Part shown: positions 1 to 9,610 of the stretch, in pieces
Layout of the letters: each line of letters starts with the position of its first letter
How positions within the stretch are numbered: the first letter of the stretch is position 1
From: Chloracidobacterium sp.
GTDB taxonomy: Bacteria > Acidobacteriota > Blastocatellia > Pyrinomonadales > Pyrinomonadaceae
NCBI GenBank assembly: GCA_016712045.1
Contig: JADJRV010000001.1
Location: forward strand, 248,001-312,000
Direction of reading: 5' to 3'
DNA: 64,000 bases
Position numbers and translations under genes: made by a program
The notes under the pieces: generated by a model
Database searches by the model: none
What the model saw: only the letters and a program-made list of their open reading frames with translations
What the model was told of the DNA's origin: nothing

Positions 1-1
1 A

Positions 2-571
2 GGCGCACAGGATGCGACTTGCGACGGCAAAAAGAGTCCGTCAAATGTCTGGTCGGCCAGCGTCTATGTCCGCGAAGGCGACAAATGGAAGGCTGCCTTT
101 TACGCCGAAGCTCCGGTCGTAGATCCTAAGGCCGCACCCGCAAAACCGGCAGCAGCGGCTCCGGCTAAAAAAGAAGAGGCTAAGCCTGCCGACGCCAAAG
201 CCGATCCGGCGACCGATGCTCTGATGGCAATAGAGACAAAGGCCTGGGAAGCCTGGAAAGCCAAAGACGCCATGGGACTCGAAGATTTTGCGGCAAAGGA
301 TATGGTGTCACTCTCGTCAACCGAAGGCTGGACCGACCGTGCCGCTTCGCTCAAACGCTGGGGCGACCCGTCGTGCGATATCAAAGCGGTTAAATTGTCC
401 GACGCAGCAAGCAACGCGTGGGGCACCGACTATGCCATCCTGACATTCAAATCGACGGTTGACGGCAAATGCGGCGGCGAGAGTGTGCCTGCCGAATGGG
501 GCGCCACCATCTACGCCAAAGAAGCCGGGGCATGGAAAGCCCTGCTGACCATGGGCATCCCCGCAAGCTAG
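2..571 (+). CDS. Tandem NTF2-like (DUF4440-type) protein, 5' end missing
   Basis: The reading frame is open from the first bases of the window, so the start lies upstream. About 189 codons are visible. The first third is the tail of one domain, ending VYVREGDKWKAAFYAEA. An Ala/Pro/Lys-rich linker (about residues 38-65) follows. The rest is a second copy of the same domain, ending in the similar strand IYAKEAGAWKALLTMG. This repeated W-K-A strand and the alternating helix and sheet pattern resemble SnoaL/DUF4440 NTF2-like folds, which are often secreted or ligand-binding proteins of unknown role. The linker suggests a periplasmic or surface location, but the N-terminus is not visible. No catalytic residues can be named. 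Confidence 0.7.
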   Translation, partial: GAQDATCDGKKSPSNVWSASVYVREGDKWKAAFYAEAPVVDPKAAPAKPAAAAPAKKEEAKPADAKADPATDALMAIETKAWEAWKAKDAMGLEDFAAKDMVSLSSTEGWTDRAASLKRWGDPSCDIKAVKLSDAASNAWGTDYAILTFKSTVDGKCGGESVPAEWGATIYAKEAGAWKALLTMGIPAS

Positions 572-596
572 TTGCATCTGCTAAATTAAAAAAATA

Positions 597-626
597 AGGC
601 CGGGCAATTTCGCTCCGGCCTTTTTA
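597..626. terminator. Bidirectional Rho-independent terminator
   Basis: AGGCCGG at 597-603 pairs with CCGGCCT at 615-621 and is followed by five T. An A-run precedes it, so it can work on both strands. It lies between the convergent NTF2-like gene and comEC, and the comEC stop codon sits in the T tract. Confidence 0.85.
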
Positions 627-3320
627 TGGGATGAATGTGAGAATTTGCAGATCGTTTCCATCTGTCGAAACTGAGATCATTCCCTTTTCTCCGGTCGTCA
701 TCACAGTCGCACCGGCCGCTTTCCAGCGTTCAACGATCTCCGGATGCGGATGGCCGAATGGCGAGTTGCGGCCGACCGAAATAATGGCATATTGTGCTTT
801 GACCCCGTCGACAAACGGAGATGTCGAAGAGGTCCGGCTGCCGTGGTGTGGGACTTTTATCAAATCGGCATTGAGCATAACGTTACTGTAGAGTATTTCA
901 GTTTCAGCCTGACGCTCGATATCGCCGGTGAGCAGAAATGTGCGACTGCCGCAAGTGATCCCCAAAACGATCGAATGGTCGTTATCCGAAACGGCGTTCG
1001 GGTCGTCGGAGGCTGACGGATAGATGACCTCGACCGTCACCTCGCCAAAATTTAGGCGATCTCCACGAGCAACGATCTCGACGGGCACGCGTCTGCGTTT
1101 TAATATGTCGGCGAGGGCGATTAGGTCGGGATCGTCAGTGGGAGTTCGAGCAAATATCGCGTTGCCGATAGAGAAGTTTTTAGCAACATCAGTCAGCCCT
1201 TGGATATGATCAGCATCGGCGTGGGTAGCGAGAATAGCGTCGATGCGTGAGTAGCCTTTTGCCCACAACACCTCGGAAACGACCGATTCGCCGATGCCGC
1301 GAGTGTCGGGCTCAAAGGGATCAGCTTCGTCGTCTTTCTTTCGATAATCAAATCGTCCGCCGCCATCGACAAGCATAGTTTTGCCATCCGGAAACGTGAT
1401 CAAAGCCGCATCACCCTGCCCGACGTCCAAAAAATCAATGTGCAATCGGCCATCGGGTCGAGCGACGCTGAACGGATGAAAGACGATCATCGCGGTCATA
1501 ACTACAACCGTACCGGCGACCGGATACAGAAATCGACGACCAATGATCGATGAGTTTGTTTTTAGGTCGAACGGTTTCCAACGGACTATCATGATCGCGA
1601 TCAGTAGCAACGGCACAAAATAGATGCCGTACCAGATGCGTCCCGTCCCCACGTACGCGGGTAACCGAAAGCTCGCCCAATCCATCATTGCAAACAGCCG
1701 CGGCACCGACAGCATTAGCCAGTTCATCACCTCGGCAACCGCAAAGAAAGGCGCCGCGAGCAGGGTCGAAACATGTCCGATCAACGCACCGATGACAGCA
1801 GCAAAACTCTCGACCGCGATAAATACGCTCACCCACAAATTGAGCAGAACTGACGCGACCGATACTCGGTGAAAGTAGATCACTGAAAGCGGCAGCATAC
1901 ATATCTGAACGATCAGCGAGATCATTAGGCCCTCAAAAATGTAGCGACCGACTTTTTGGATCGTGTCACCGATACTTCGGGCAAAAAATGGCGATTTGAA
2001 AATATTGGCCGACCAAATCTGGCGTTTTGATTCGATGTTCCATCTCGCGTTGTTCCAATAGATCGTCTCGCAAACTCGCCTAAGCCAGTTTGGAATATTT
2101 GGCGGAAAAGGTGTCGCTGCACTTGGCGACCAACTGCCGATAGCACGCAGGTGTTCAATCAGAGGATAAGCGATGGCAACAATCGCCGCGACGCTGACAA
2201 ATGTTAGCTGAAATGACGGATCAAAAAGCTCCGACGGCCGCCACGCAAGCAATATCAAGCCGCAAAAGCCTAGCGAATTTAGCAGCGTCCCGCGTCGATA
2301 TATCGCGTAGCCAAACAATAGAACCGTAAACATTATCGCCGCCCGTACCACCGGCACATCGGCACCGACCGCGAGCGTGTAGCCCCACAAGATCGTCGTC
2401 GTAACGCCAAATTGCAGCCAACGGTTTCGCGTGAACCAGCGTAGAAATACGAGCAACAGCCCGCCGATAAACGTAATATGCAGGCCCGAAATTACCAGAA
2501 TATGAAACGTCCCGCCGTCGCGGAAAAGATCGGCAGTGTCTTTGTCGAGAAAATATTTATCGCCAAGCAAACTCGCGATCATCACACCCGCAGCGGGTTT
2601 GCTCAGACCATTTCTGAGGTCGTCGATCAGGGCCGCACGTTGGTCATACACCCACGCCAACGGCAAGAATACACTCTCATCCGCGATGTGCTCGACGAGC
2701 AGACTGCTCTTGAGCGAACAGGTAGCATCGATGCCGAGACGGTCGAGCATCTCGCGTTTTGGCAACACGCCGGGGTTGAGGTATTCATCCTCGTGTTCCA
2801 GATTGCACGCAGCACGGATACGTGAGCCGTATCTCACATTTGCTATTTCAGATTTGAAATTTGAAATTCCAGATTCGCTCTGCGGCATAAAGATTCGGAC
2901 ATTGCCCGAAACAATGCGATCACCGCCGCGATATCTGAGAACATTCGTCTTAAGAGTCAAAAACGAACCGTCGGCAGACGGCTCAGTGCGACTGAGCAAT
3001 ACGCCATCGATCTCGACGGATGAACCGGAGCGGATCGTGCCATTGTCGTAGAGCGTCTTTACCCGCGATGCGGTGTTTTGTTTCACCTCACACTGAAACA
3101 AACCGGCTCCGACTGAGGCGAAGGCGAGAGATATAAAAATGGTCGCGATTGGTTTCGTTCGGAATATGAGAGCGAGGATCAGAAACGCTATGGTCGCGGT
3201 CAACACCGCAACAAAATTGACCCCAACCAACTTTGCAATCAAAATCCCGACCGCTAAACAGACAGCGAGCCAGAGCATCGGATGGCGGTTAAATGATGGT
3301 CGGGTGGCGTCGCTTTCCAT
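624..3320 (-). CDS. comEC: ComEC/Rec2 family DNA uptake channel protein
   Basis: This 898-residue protein is an integral membrane protein that passes single-stranded DNA across the inner membrane during natural transformation. The N-terminus has several hydrophobic segments and a soluble DUF4131-like (OB-type) region at about residues 60-200. A long multi-span competence domain follows (about 230-600). From about residue 630 there is a metallo-beta-lactamase-like domain with DVGQGDAALI, ATHADADHIQG, SDNDHSIVL, a GD and VPHHGS, which are the metal-binding motifs of the family. Its length is normal and the frame is intact. It lies 9 bp downstream of the ComEA-like gene on the same strand, so the two are probably one operon. 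With PilT further along, the window holds much of a transformation pathway. Confidence 0.93.
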   Translation of the reverse strand: MESDATRPSFNRHPMLWLAVCLAVGILIAKLVGVNFVAVLTATIAFLILALIFRTKPIATIFISLAFASVGAGLFQCEVKQNTASRVKTLYDNGTIRSGSSVEIDGVLLSRTEPSADGSFLTLKTNVLRYRGGDRIVSGNVRIFMPQSESGISNFKSEIANVRYGSRIRAACNLEHEDEYLNPGVLPKREMLDRLGIDATCSLKSSLLVEHIADESVFLPLAWVYDQRAALIDDLRNGLSKPAAGVMIASLLGDKYFLDKDTADLFRDGGTFHILVISGLHITFIGGLLLVFLRWFTRNRWLQFGVTTTILWGYTLAVGADVPVVRAAIMFTVLLFGYAIYRRGTLLNSLGFCGLILLAWRPSELFDPSFQLTFVSVAAIVAIAYPLIEHLRAIGSWSPSAATPFPPNIPNWLRRVCETIYWNNARWNIESKRQIWSANIFKSPFFARSIGDTIQKVGRYIFEGLMISLIVQICMLPLSVIYFHRVSVASVLLNLWVSVFIAVESFAAVIGALIGHVSTLLAAPFFAVAEVMNWLMLSVPRLFAMMDWASFRLPAYVGTGRIWYGIYFVPLLLIAIMIVRWKPFDLKTNSSIIGRRFLYPVAGTVVVMTAMIVFHPFSVARPDGRLHIDFLDVGQGDAALITFPDGKTMLVDGGGRFDYRKKDDEADPFEPDTRGIGESVVSEVLWAKGYSRIDAILATHADADHIQGLTDVAKNFSIGNAIFARTPTDDPDLIALADILKRRRVPVEIVARGDRLNFGEVTVEVIYPSASDDPNAVSDNDHSIVLGITCGSRTFLLTGDIERQAETEILYSNVMLNADLIKVPHHGSRTSSTSPFVDGVKAQYAIISVGRNSPFGHPHPEIVERWKAAGATVMTTGEKGMISVSTDGNDLQILTFIP

Positions 3321-3329
3321 CGGCGGGCA

Positions 3330-3635
3330 TTAGTCGGCTCGTAAAATTGGGCGTAGTTCAGCAAAGCGGGTTTCGCTGACGCCGCGAATGAGCATCAGGT
3401 GTTCGACGCGGCGAAACGGGCCGTTTGCGGAGCGAAATTCGACGATGGCTTCGGCGGTCTTACGTCCGATGTGCGGCAGGCGTTCAAGGTCATCGACGGT
3501 TGCGGTGTTGATGTTAATTGCGGCTGTGGAGACTTGGACGACAGGACGGTCATATTCGATCCGCGAGGAACACGCGGCAAAGAGGAAAAATCCGAATACC
3601 AAAACCACAATCGTTGTTAAAGATCGCCGTTCCAT
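3330..3635 (-). CDS. ComEA-like helix-hairpin-helix lipoprotein
   Basis: This 101-residue protein has an N-terminal hydrophobic stretch and a lipobox (LFAAC), so it is probably a lipoprotein facing the periplasm. The C-terminal two thirds match a ComEA-type double helix-hairpin-helix domain: ININTATVDDLERLPHIG, followed by a second hairpin around LIRGVSETRFAELRPI. ComEA binds incoming double-stranded DNA and hands it to ComEC. The gene sits directly upstream of comEC with 9 bp between them, which supports the assignment. Classical ComEA is anchored by a TM segment, so lipid anchoring would be a variation. Generic HhH proteins also look like this; the context decides. Confidence 0.85.
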   Translation of the reverse strand: MERRSLTTIVVLVFGFFLFAACSSRIEYDRPVVQVSTAAININTATVDDLERLPHIGRKTAEAIVEFRSANGPFRRVEHLMLIRGVSETRFAELRPILRAD

Positions 3636-3695
3636 TTCTTATCACGTTTCATGGGTCTCGCGAACCGGAACCCAGTCGCTATCGCTCCCGGTTCT

Positions 3696-3748
3696 GACTC
3701 CTGTCTCCCGTCTCTTGGCTCTTGTCTCCCGTCTCTACTCGTCTCCCA
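3696..3748. repeat. Fuzzy GTCTCCC repeat
   Basis: The motif CTGTCTCCCGTCTCTTGGCT recurs imperfectly about every 14-20 bases. It overlaps the last codons of ftsK. It belongs to the class of degenerate short-period repeats found at many gene borders in this window. Confidence 0.7.
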
Positions 3749-6130
3749 ACGCACCTTCATTAATATCCTGCAGGTCTTCGTACGCTTTGCTGAGGACTGG
3801 GCGGGCACGGGTGGAGCCGTCTTGCTCGCCGATATAGCCTTCGCGGACCATGGCGTCGAGGATGGCGGCGGCACGGCCGTAGCCGATACGCAGATGGCGT
3901 TGGAGCAGGCTGGTCGAGCCGCGTTTTGCCTGGACGATGCATTTGAGAGCGTCGTGAAACAGCGGGTCGCGGCGTCCGGGCAGATCGCCGCCGTCATCGA
4001 GCTCTTCGGGTGAGACGGTGATCGTCTGATCGTATTCGGGTTTACCCTGTTTTTTGATAAATTCGACAACCTTGCCGATCTCGGCTTCGTTGACGTAGGC
4101 TCCGTGGACGCGGATCACCTGGGAATTGCCTGGCGGCAAAAACAGCATATCGCCGTTGCCCAGCAGGCTCTCGGCTCCGTTGCCGTCAATGATCGTGCGG
4201 GAATCTACTTTTGACGAGACGCGGAAAGAGATACGCGACGGGAAATTTGCTTTGATCAGGCCGGTAATGACATCCACGCTCGGACGCTGGGTCGCGAGCA
4301 CCAGATGAATGCCAACGGCACGTGCCATCTGGGCGAGCCGCGTGATCGATTCCTCGACCTCTTTCCCGCTGACCATCATCAGATCGGCAAGCTCGTCAAT
4401 GATGATGACGATGTACGGCAAGATGCGGTGCGGATCGCCGTTGTCGTCCCATTGCTCAAGCTCGTTGCGGCGTTTTGCCTCGACGTTGTAACCGGCGATG
4501 TTTCGCACGCCGTAACCCCGTCGCGAGATGCGGTATGTCAGCGTACAGGCCGAGCTCCAGACGCTTTGGATCGACCATGATAAATTTCACTTCGTCGGGC
4601 CGGGCCTTATAAAGGATCGACATCACGAGCGTATTGACCCCGACGGATTTACCCGCTCCGGTCGCACCCGCGATCAGCAAATGTGGCATCTTGGCGAGAT
4701 CGGCGACGTAATTTACACCGTCAATTGTTTTGCCCAAAGCCAACGTCAGCAGCGACGGCGACTCTTTGCCAAACTTTGGCGACTCGATCACATCACGCAA
4801 AAAGATCGTCTCGCGTTTCGAATTTGGCACCTCGATGCCGACGTAAGCTTTGCCGGGAATTCGGTCGATGCGGATCGATTCGGCCTTGAGCGCAAGGCAC
4901 AGGTCATCGACAAGGCCCGTCACACGCGAATATTTGACTCCCGCGTCGGGTTTGAATTCGTAGGTCGTGACGACCGGCCCTTTTGAAATATTGACGACGC
5001 GGCCGCCGACGTTAAATTCGCCCGTCTTGACCGCAAGCTCTTTGGCGATCGCCAGCAGCTCTTTTTCGTCCTGCTCGATCTTTGCCGCCGGCGGCGTGAG
5101 CATGTCGGTCGTCGGCAGTTTGTAGTTGTCAAAATTTTGCTGCGTGGCGAACGGAGCTTCGTCTGATGCCTCATCCTCGATTATCTCCGGCGTTTCTTCA
5201 ACTATCCGCGTTTTTCGAGTTTTCGGTACAGCCTCGTCGATCTCGGTCAGCGGATTCTCCACCTTGAGCGTTTCGTACGGATTCTCTTCGCTGCCTCCAT
5301 CGATCGTCGGGATTGACGGCTCTTCGTCAAACAGCGGTTCGCTGCGTCCCACCGCGGCCGCCGCCGCCATCGCCTCAATATCTCCAACCGAGATCGTCGG
5401 CGGGAGCGACTCGGCGATCTCGCGTTTCTCACGGCGTTTGTCGGCACGCATTTTTGCGGCGTCGATCTCAGGTGTCCGCTCAGCACGGCGTTTGTCACGC
5501 CACTCGTCGATGCGGATACGGATGTTTTCCCAAGCGACATCAAAATGGCCGAGAAATCCGCCGAGCGTAAAATTTGTTATGAGCAAAAACGAGCTAATAA
5601 ATACCGCAAACAGCAAAATGCCCGCACCGATCCGGCTGATAAAATACGCAGTGCCCTGAGCGGCGGCTTCGCCGACGATCGCTCCGTAGCCGCCAAACAG
5701 CGTGGTCAGCCCGGCAAGCGAGATAACAAAAAAGATAAATCCCGCCACCCGCAAAAACGCGGGACGAGCGTATTTGCCTGAAAACACGCCACGCGATCAA
5801 CCCTATCAACAAAGGAAAAATATACGCCGTCCAGCCAAACGTATTGAACAAAGCCGCCGCAATATTCGCCCCAACCGGCCCGACCCAGTTGTTGTTCGAC
5901 GCCGCACCGCTGCCGGTCGAAAACCACGAACGATCCGCCGGGCTGCTCGTCACCAGCGACAACAACACCAACAGCCCAAGAGCCGCGACAATGATCGCAA
6001 CGACATCATTCCATATCGAATGCTTCGCCGCCTTGCCGCTTTTCTTTTTGAGCAAAGTGGTGCCGTCGGCGAGACAAAAATTAATGTCGTCGTCCTTATA
6101 GACCTCGTTGCATGTAGGACAAGTTTTCAT
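3735..6130 (-). CDS. ftsK: FtsK/SpoIIIE DNA translocase, frame broken with internal loss
   Basis: FtsK pumps chromosomal DNA through the division septum. The N-terminus begins MKTCPTCNEVYKDDD...FCLADGT, a short Cys motif, then about four TM segments, an acidic linker, and the motor domain. Walker A is LIAGATGAGKSVG and Walker B is IVIIIDELADLMM. A winged-helix gamma domain ends the protein. The product is spread over three frames. One break is in the T4 run at 5781-5784, where removing one base restores the frame. The second, at about 4505-4530, also lacks some 28 residues normally found between IPHL and GVRNIAGYN. The gene is normally essential or important, so the breaks are probably sequence errors. 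The ATG at 6130 is chosen because upstream codons lie in a palindromic repeat. Confidence 0.88.
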
Positions 6131-6145
6131 TCGGCATTTGCGGAG

Positions 6146-6208
6146 GCCCGCGCGTAAGCAAGGGCTTACCACTCAACTTGGATGTTACACCCTTGCTTAC
6201 GCGCGGGC
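6146..6208. repeat. Dispersed palindrome, copy 1
   Basis: The left arm GCCCGCGCGTAAGCAAGGG and the inverted right arm CCCTTGCTTACGCGCGGGC surround a 25-base centre. On the minus strand the right arm encodes the last residues of PrfB and its TAA stop. Other copies are at 23121, 27249 and 55309. Confidence 0.92.
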
Positions 6209-7308
6209 TTCTGCACCTTTCTTAAACATTAAATATTCTTGAATAAACTCATCGATCTCACCATCGAGCACCGCATCTACATCCGATGTTTCGTGCTTGG
6301 TTCGCGTGTCTTTGACTAGCCGGTACGGGTGCAGGACGTAATTGCGTATCTGCGAACCGAACGAGATGTCCTGTTTGGTCGCTTCGAGCTCGGCGGCACC
6401 GGCTAGGCGTTTTTCGAGTTCGAGCTCGTATAGTTTAGACCGCAGCACGTTCATCGCAACTGTTTTATTTTGCAGCTGCGACCGCTGATTCTGACAAGTT
6501 ACCACAATATTGGTCGGAAGATGCGTAATTCTTACCGCGGAATCGGTCACATTTACATGCTGGCCGCCCGCACCGGACGAGCGGTATGTGTCGATACGCA
6601 GGTCTTTGTCCTCGATATTGACCTCGATCGTCTCGTCGATCTCAGGTGAGACGAACATCGAAGCGAACGACGTCTCGCGGCTGCCGCCCGAATTGAACGG
6701 CGAGATACGAACCAGCCGATGAACTCCGGCCTCGGCGGCGAGCAGCCCGTAGGCATAATCGCCTTCGATGCGGAAAGTGGCAGATTTCAAACCGGCTTCG
6801 CTTCCCGATTGCTCATCGAGGATCTCCGCCTTAAACCCGCGTTTCTCGGCCCACCGCAGATACATCCGCAGCAGCATCTGAGCAAAATCCTGTGCGTCGG
6901 TGCCGCCCGCACCCGACTGGATCGAGCAGATCGCGTTGTTGGCGTCGGTCTCGCCCGATAGCAGCGACTGCACCTCTGCATCGGCAACCTGTTTTTCAAG
7001 ACTGTTGATCAGCTTATTGCAGTTCGATCGCCGAATCCGGATCCTCGGCGGCAAATTCGAACAGCACCTCGGCATCCGAAACGCCCGTCTCAAACGTTTT
7101 TTGCTGATTTAAGGCTCGCTCGATCCGGCTGCGCATCTGCACCACCTTTTGCGCCGATTCCTGATCGTCCCAAAAACCAGGTGCAGAGATGAGTTTTTCC
7201 GAATCGTCCAGCTCTAGCTGTTTGGCAGGCGCGTCAAAGATACCTCCCAAGTTGGGTAACTTTTTCTTTGATCGCGTCGAATTTTGTTTGAAGTTCTGTG
7301 AGTTCCAT
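6197..7308 (-). CDS. prfB: Peptide chain release factor 2 with programmed +1 frameshift
   Basis: RF2 releases peptides at UGA and UAA. The frame opens at the ATG at 7308 and reads 24 codons to an in-frame TGA (7234-7236) in the context GGGAGG-TAT-CTT-TGA-C. This is the classical autoregulatory RF2 site: an internal SD-like GGGAGG, the slippery CTT, then UGA. The +1 frame continues with DAPAKQLELDD. The SPF codon-recognition tripeptide and GGQ catalytic motif (SGAGGQHVN) are present. A second, unexpected shift at about 7019-7020 looks like one extra base (ELQ-stop should read ELNKLINSLEKQ) and is probably a sequence error. The last codons and the stop lie within a dispersed palindrome. Confidence 0.95.
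7234..7248 (-). promoter_or_regulatory. RF2 programmed frameshift signal
   Basis: On the minus strand, GGGAGG is followed by TAT, CTT, TGA and C. The spacing between the SD-like element and the slippery codon matches the E. coli prfB signal. Low RF2 slows termination at UGA and favours the +1 shift, giving autoregulation. Confidence 0.93.
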
Positions 7309-7401
7309 TGGAGATATTTTAACGTAGAGCCAACAAAGGCGGAAACACGACCGGTAGGGAGTGTGTCCAACTCGACCAAATCCGCAAAAAGAACACCCTC
7401 G

Positions 7402-8972
7402 CTACAGCTCGGGTTTCCGCCCTTGGAGAAATGTCAGTATTACGAGCCCCAACGTCACGACCGTACACAGCCACGCAAACCAGTCCCCATATTTTACATA
7501 AAATGTCTGCGAACCGTCGGATTTTGAGACGGACCAGACGCGGGTGGCTTCTTGGTATGTCGGAGCGGCGTCGAGGACTTGGCCGTTTTCGGTGATGTAG
7601 GCGGTGACGCCGACGTTGGTGACACGTAGTACCGGGCGGTTAGTCTCGACAGCACGGAAAACGGCATTTGCGAGATGCTGACGCAGCACAGGCGTCGGGC
7701 CTAGATAGCCGTCGTTGGTCATTTCGATCAGCACGTCGGCACCACCCGCGACATATTCACGCGAAAGCTGGCCAAAGTGGGATTCGAAACAGATCATCAC
7801 ACCCGCCTTAGCGTCACCGACCGGCAAGATGTCGTACTCGCGGCCGTATGAAAAATTACCGACAAATCCCGGCACGATCCGGTCAAGCGGCGACGGCACG
7901 GCTTCGCCAAACGGCAGCAGAAATATCTTGTCGTACTGCGCCGCCTCGCGGCCATCAGGCCCGACCATCACCGCCGAGTTAAAATATTTGCCATTCGTCG
8001 CGTCAGGCTCAGCGGAGTTAAACAAAACGCTCACATTATTACGCCGCGCAAAATCCCCGATAAACTGCTGAAACTCACGGTCGTCGTTGTACATAAAGTT
8101 CATCGGCGACTCCGGCAGGATAACGAGGATTGGCAATTGGCGGTCGGCGGTCGGCAGTTTGTTTATTTCGGTTTCCGCAAGCTCGATCTGCCGACCTCGA
8201 AGCTGTTCATACTTGGCGTAATCAAGCCCAGCCATCGGGACGTTCGGTTGAAGACCAATCACAGAATTCGGCCCCTCCAAAAACACTGTTTTTAATGGAG
8301 GAGCGTATTCTCGCGAGAGGAATATGTTTACCACCAAAATCAATGTACATGTTCCGATGGCGCTCACCCCACGCTGAACACCACTTTTCGTTCCTTGTTT
8401 TTAAGAAAGAAAACAGCGGCGGAGCTAATTAGCACTAAACAAAAACTCACCGCAAGAGATCCGCCTACGGATGCAGCGGCGAAAAAGAAATGCTGAAAGG
8501 CCTGCGAATACCCGATCGCATTCCAGTTATTCCCCGTCAGCCAATAACGCAGAAATTCGGTGAATACCCAAACGAACGGCGCGGCAAGGAATGCCCAGGA
8601 ACCGAACCTGCGGATCAGCACGGCGAGTATTGTGGTGAAAATAGCGGGAAATATGCCGACAGCCAATGACACGAGCAGCATCAGGAAATATGCCAGCGGC
8701 CAGGGGAATGCGGCGTAGTGAATCGGTGCGTAGGTCAGCCACCAGCATGTGCCGAAAAAGAACGCGGTGCCAAAGATCCAGCCGAGCGTGAAACACGCCG
8801 CAACGCTGTCCTTTTGCCGCTCGACCGCCCACATCAGCGGCACGAGTGCGAACCAAGCGAGAAACCAGAATTCGAAATCAGGAAACGCCAGTATGAGTAA
8901 CCCCGCCGCGATAAGAGCGAGCACGGCGTTTTGCCACGCGGGTAATATCTTTTTGACCAAGCCAAACGCCAT
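7402..8972 (-). CDS. lnt: Apolipoprotein N-acyltransferase, frame broken
   Basis: Lnt adds the third acyl chain to lipoproteins in the inner membrane. The N-terminal part (from 8972) holds about five to six TM segments, ending KERKVVFSVG. The second part is a nitrilase-type domain with the Glu-Lys-Cys catalytic set: ILPESPMNF, YDKIFLLPFGE and GVMICFESHFG. One more TM segment ends the protein. The two parts are in different frames, and the break is in the G4 run at 8367-8370. One more G would give a continuous SVGVSAIGTC. Total length is then normal (about 523 residues). A fuzzy repeat inside the gene encodes KLPTADRQLPIL. The gene is essential in many Gram-negatives, so a sequencing slip is the likely explanation. 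Confidence 0.92.
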
Positions 8973-9012
8973 TCGGATATTCTAGCAGGGTTTGTCCCAT
9001 CTGACTTCGCGG

Positions 9013-9090
9013 TTTCTTTGCGAACTTTGCGGCTTTGCGGGAGGATAGGACGGTTTCCCGCAAAGCCGCAAAGGACGCAAAGAACGCAAA
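9013..9090. repeat. Inverted fuzzy repeat (TTTGCGGC type)
   Basis: TTTGCGAACTTTGCGGCTTT at 9017-9036 is mirrored by AAAGCCGCAAAGGACGCAAA at 9062-9081. Each arm is itself a tandem repeat of a unit of about 9 bases. It lies just upstream of lnt. It can form a long hairpin, but it has no U tract on either side. Confidence 0.8.
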
Positions 9091-9283
9091 CAAACCAAAT
9101 TGACCGCATAATCGGTCAAAACGACAAATTACGTCATTGTTTTGTGACAGATTATGTCAGTTGGCATAAATTCGATCAGTGCTCAGGTCATAATGCCCGA
9201 AAGCGTTGATATCGGGTGCGTCGAAACCATTCAGATTGAATGAGAACGCGTCATTACCGCTAAAACTCAATAAAATGCTGTTT

Positions 9284-9456
9284 AAAAGAGGAAAGTCCGG
9301 CCTGTTAGGACCGGACTCTAAAGGAAGGACAACTGGAGGAACGCTCGGAAGGTGTAAGAGCACAGTGGCGTACCGCGCTCAGAGTAGTGGTGGCGGCGGG
9401 GTCTTGATCAAACTGCGTCAAGCTAGCCACTGCTCTAGTAAGCACGTAGCGTGCCA
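9284..9456 (+). ncRNA. Candidate structured RNA of unknown class
   Basis: This stretch has no convincing ORF and several nested stems. AGTCCGG (9294-9300) pairs with CCGGACT (9311-9317). GTAGTGG (9384-9390) pairs with CCACTGC (9427-9433), and inside it CTTGA (9403-9407) pairs with TCAAG (9418-9422). GCACG (9442-9446) pairs with CGTGC (9450-9454). It opens with GAGGAAAGTCCGG, which looks like conserved region I of RNase P RNA, and contains GTGTAAGAGCAC. It is too short for RNase P, and the 3' conserved region is not seen. The strand is inferred from these motifs. A mobile-element RNA or an unknown class is possible. Confidence 0.5.
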
Positions 9457-9463
9457 CAACGTG

Positions 9464-9600
9464 AGTTCAAAGTTGAAAGTTCAAAGTTCAAAGTTGCAGG
9501 AATATGAAAAAGCCCGTATTTGCGGGCTCATTCGTGGAAAATAAATTTGGAAATGTGTTCGTCTTAGGACTTGGAACTTTGAACCTTGAACTTTGAACTC
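9464..9600. repeat. Inverted fuzzy repeat (AGTTCAAAG type)
   Basis: The left arm (9464-9498) is a tandem of AGTTCAAAG-like units. The right arm (9568-9600) is its inverse, with CTTTGAACCTTGAACTTTGA. The centre holds the terminator for the downstream end of the TPR gene. Confidence 0.8.
9505..9528 (-). terminator. Rho-independent terminator for the TPR gene
   Basis: Read on the minus strand, AGCCCGC-AAAT-ACGGGCT is followed by TTTTTC. It lies about 85 bases downstream of the TPR gene stop at 9611. Confidence 0.7.
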
Positions 9601-9610
9601 ACCTTTTGCG

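Noticed and set aside
5126..5659. Antisense ORF over ftsK
   Set aside because: It is a Ser-rich shadow of the ftsK acidic linker, with no start signals.
7234..7236. Nonsense mutation in prfB
   Set aside because: The TGA sits in the classical RF2 frameshift context, so it is regulatory.
9158..9175. Sigma-54 promoter (TTGGCATAAATTCGAT)
   Set aside because: The -24 element is suggestive, but the -12 GC is missing and no suitable gene follows.
9360..9376. T-box antiterminator (GGCGTACCGCG)
   Set aside because: It is only partly similar, no specifier stem is seen, and the next gene lies on the other strand.
9284..9456. RNase P RNA (rnpB)
   Set aside because: The GAGGAAAGTCCGG start fits, but the element is only about 170 bases, the AGTCCGG segment closes locally with CCGGACT, and the conserved 3' region is not present.
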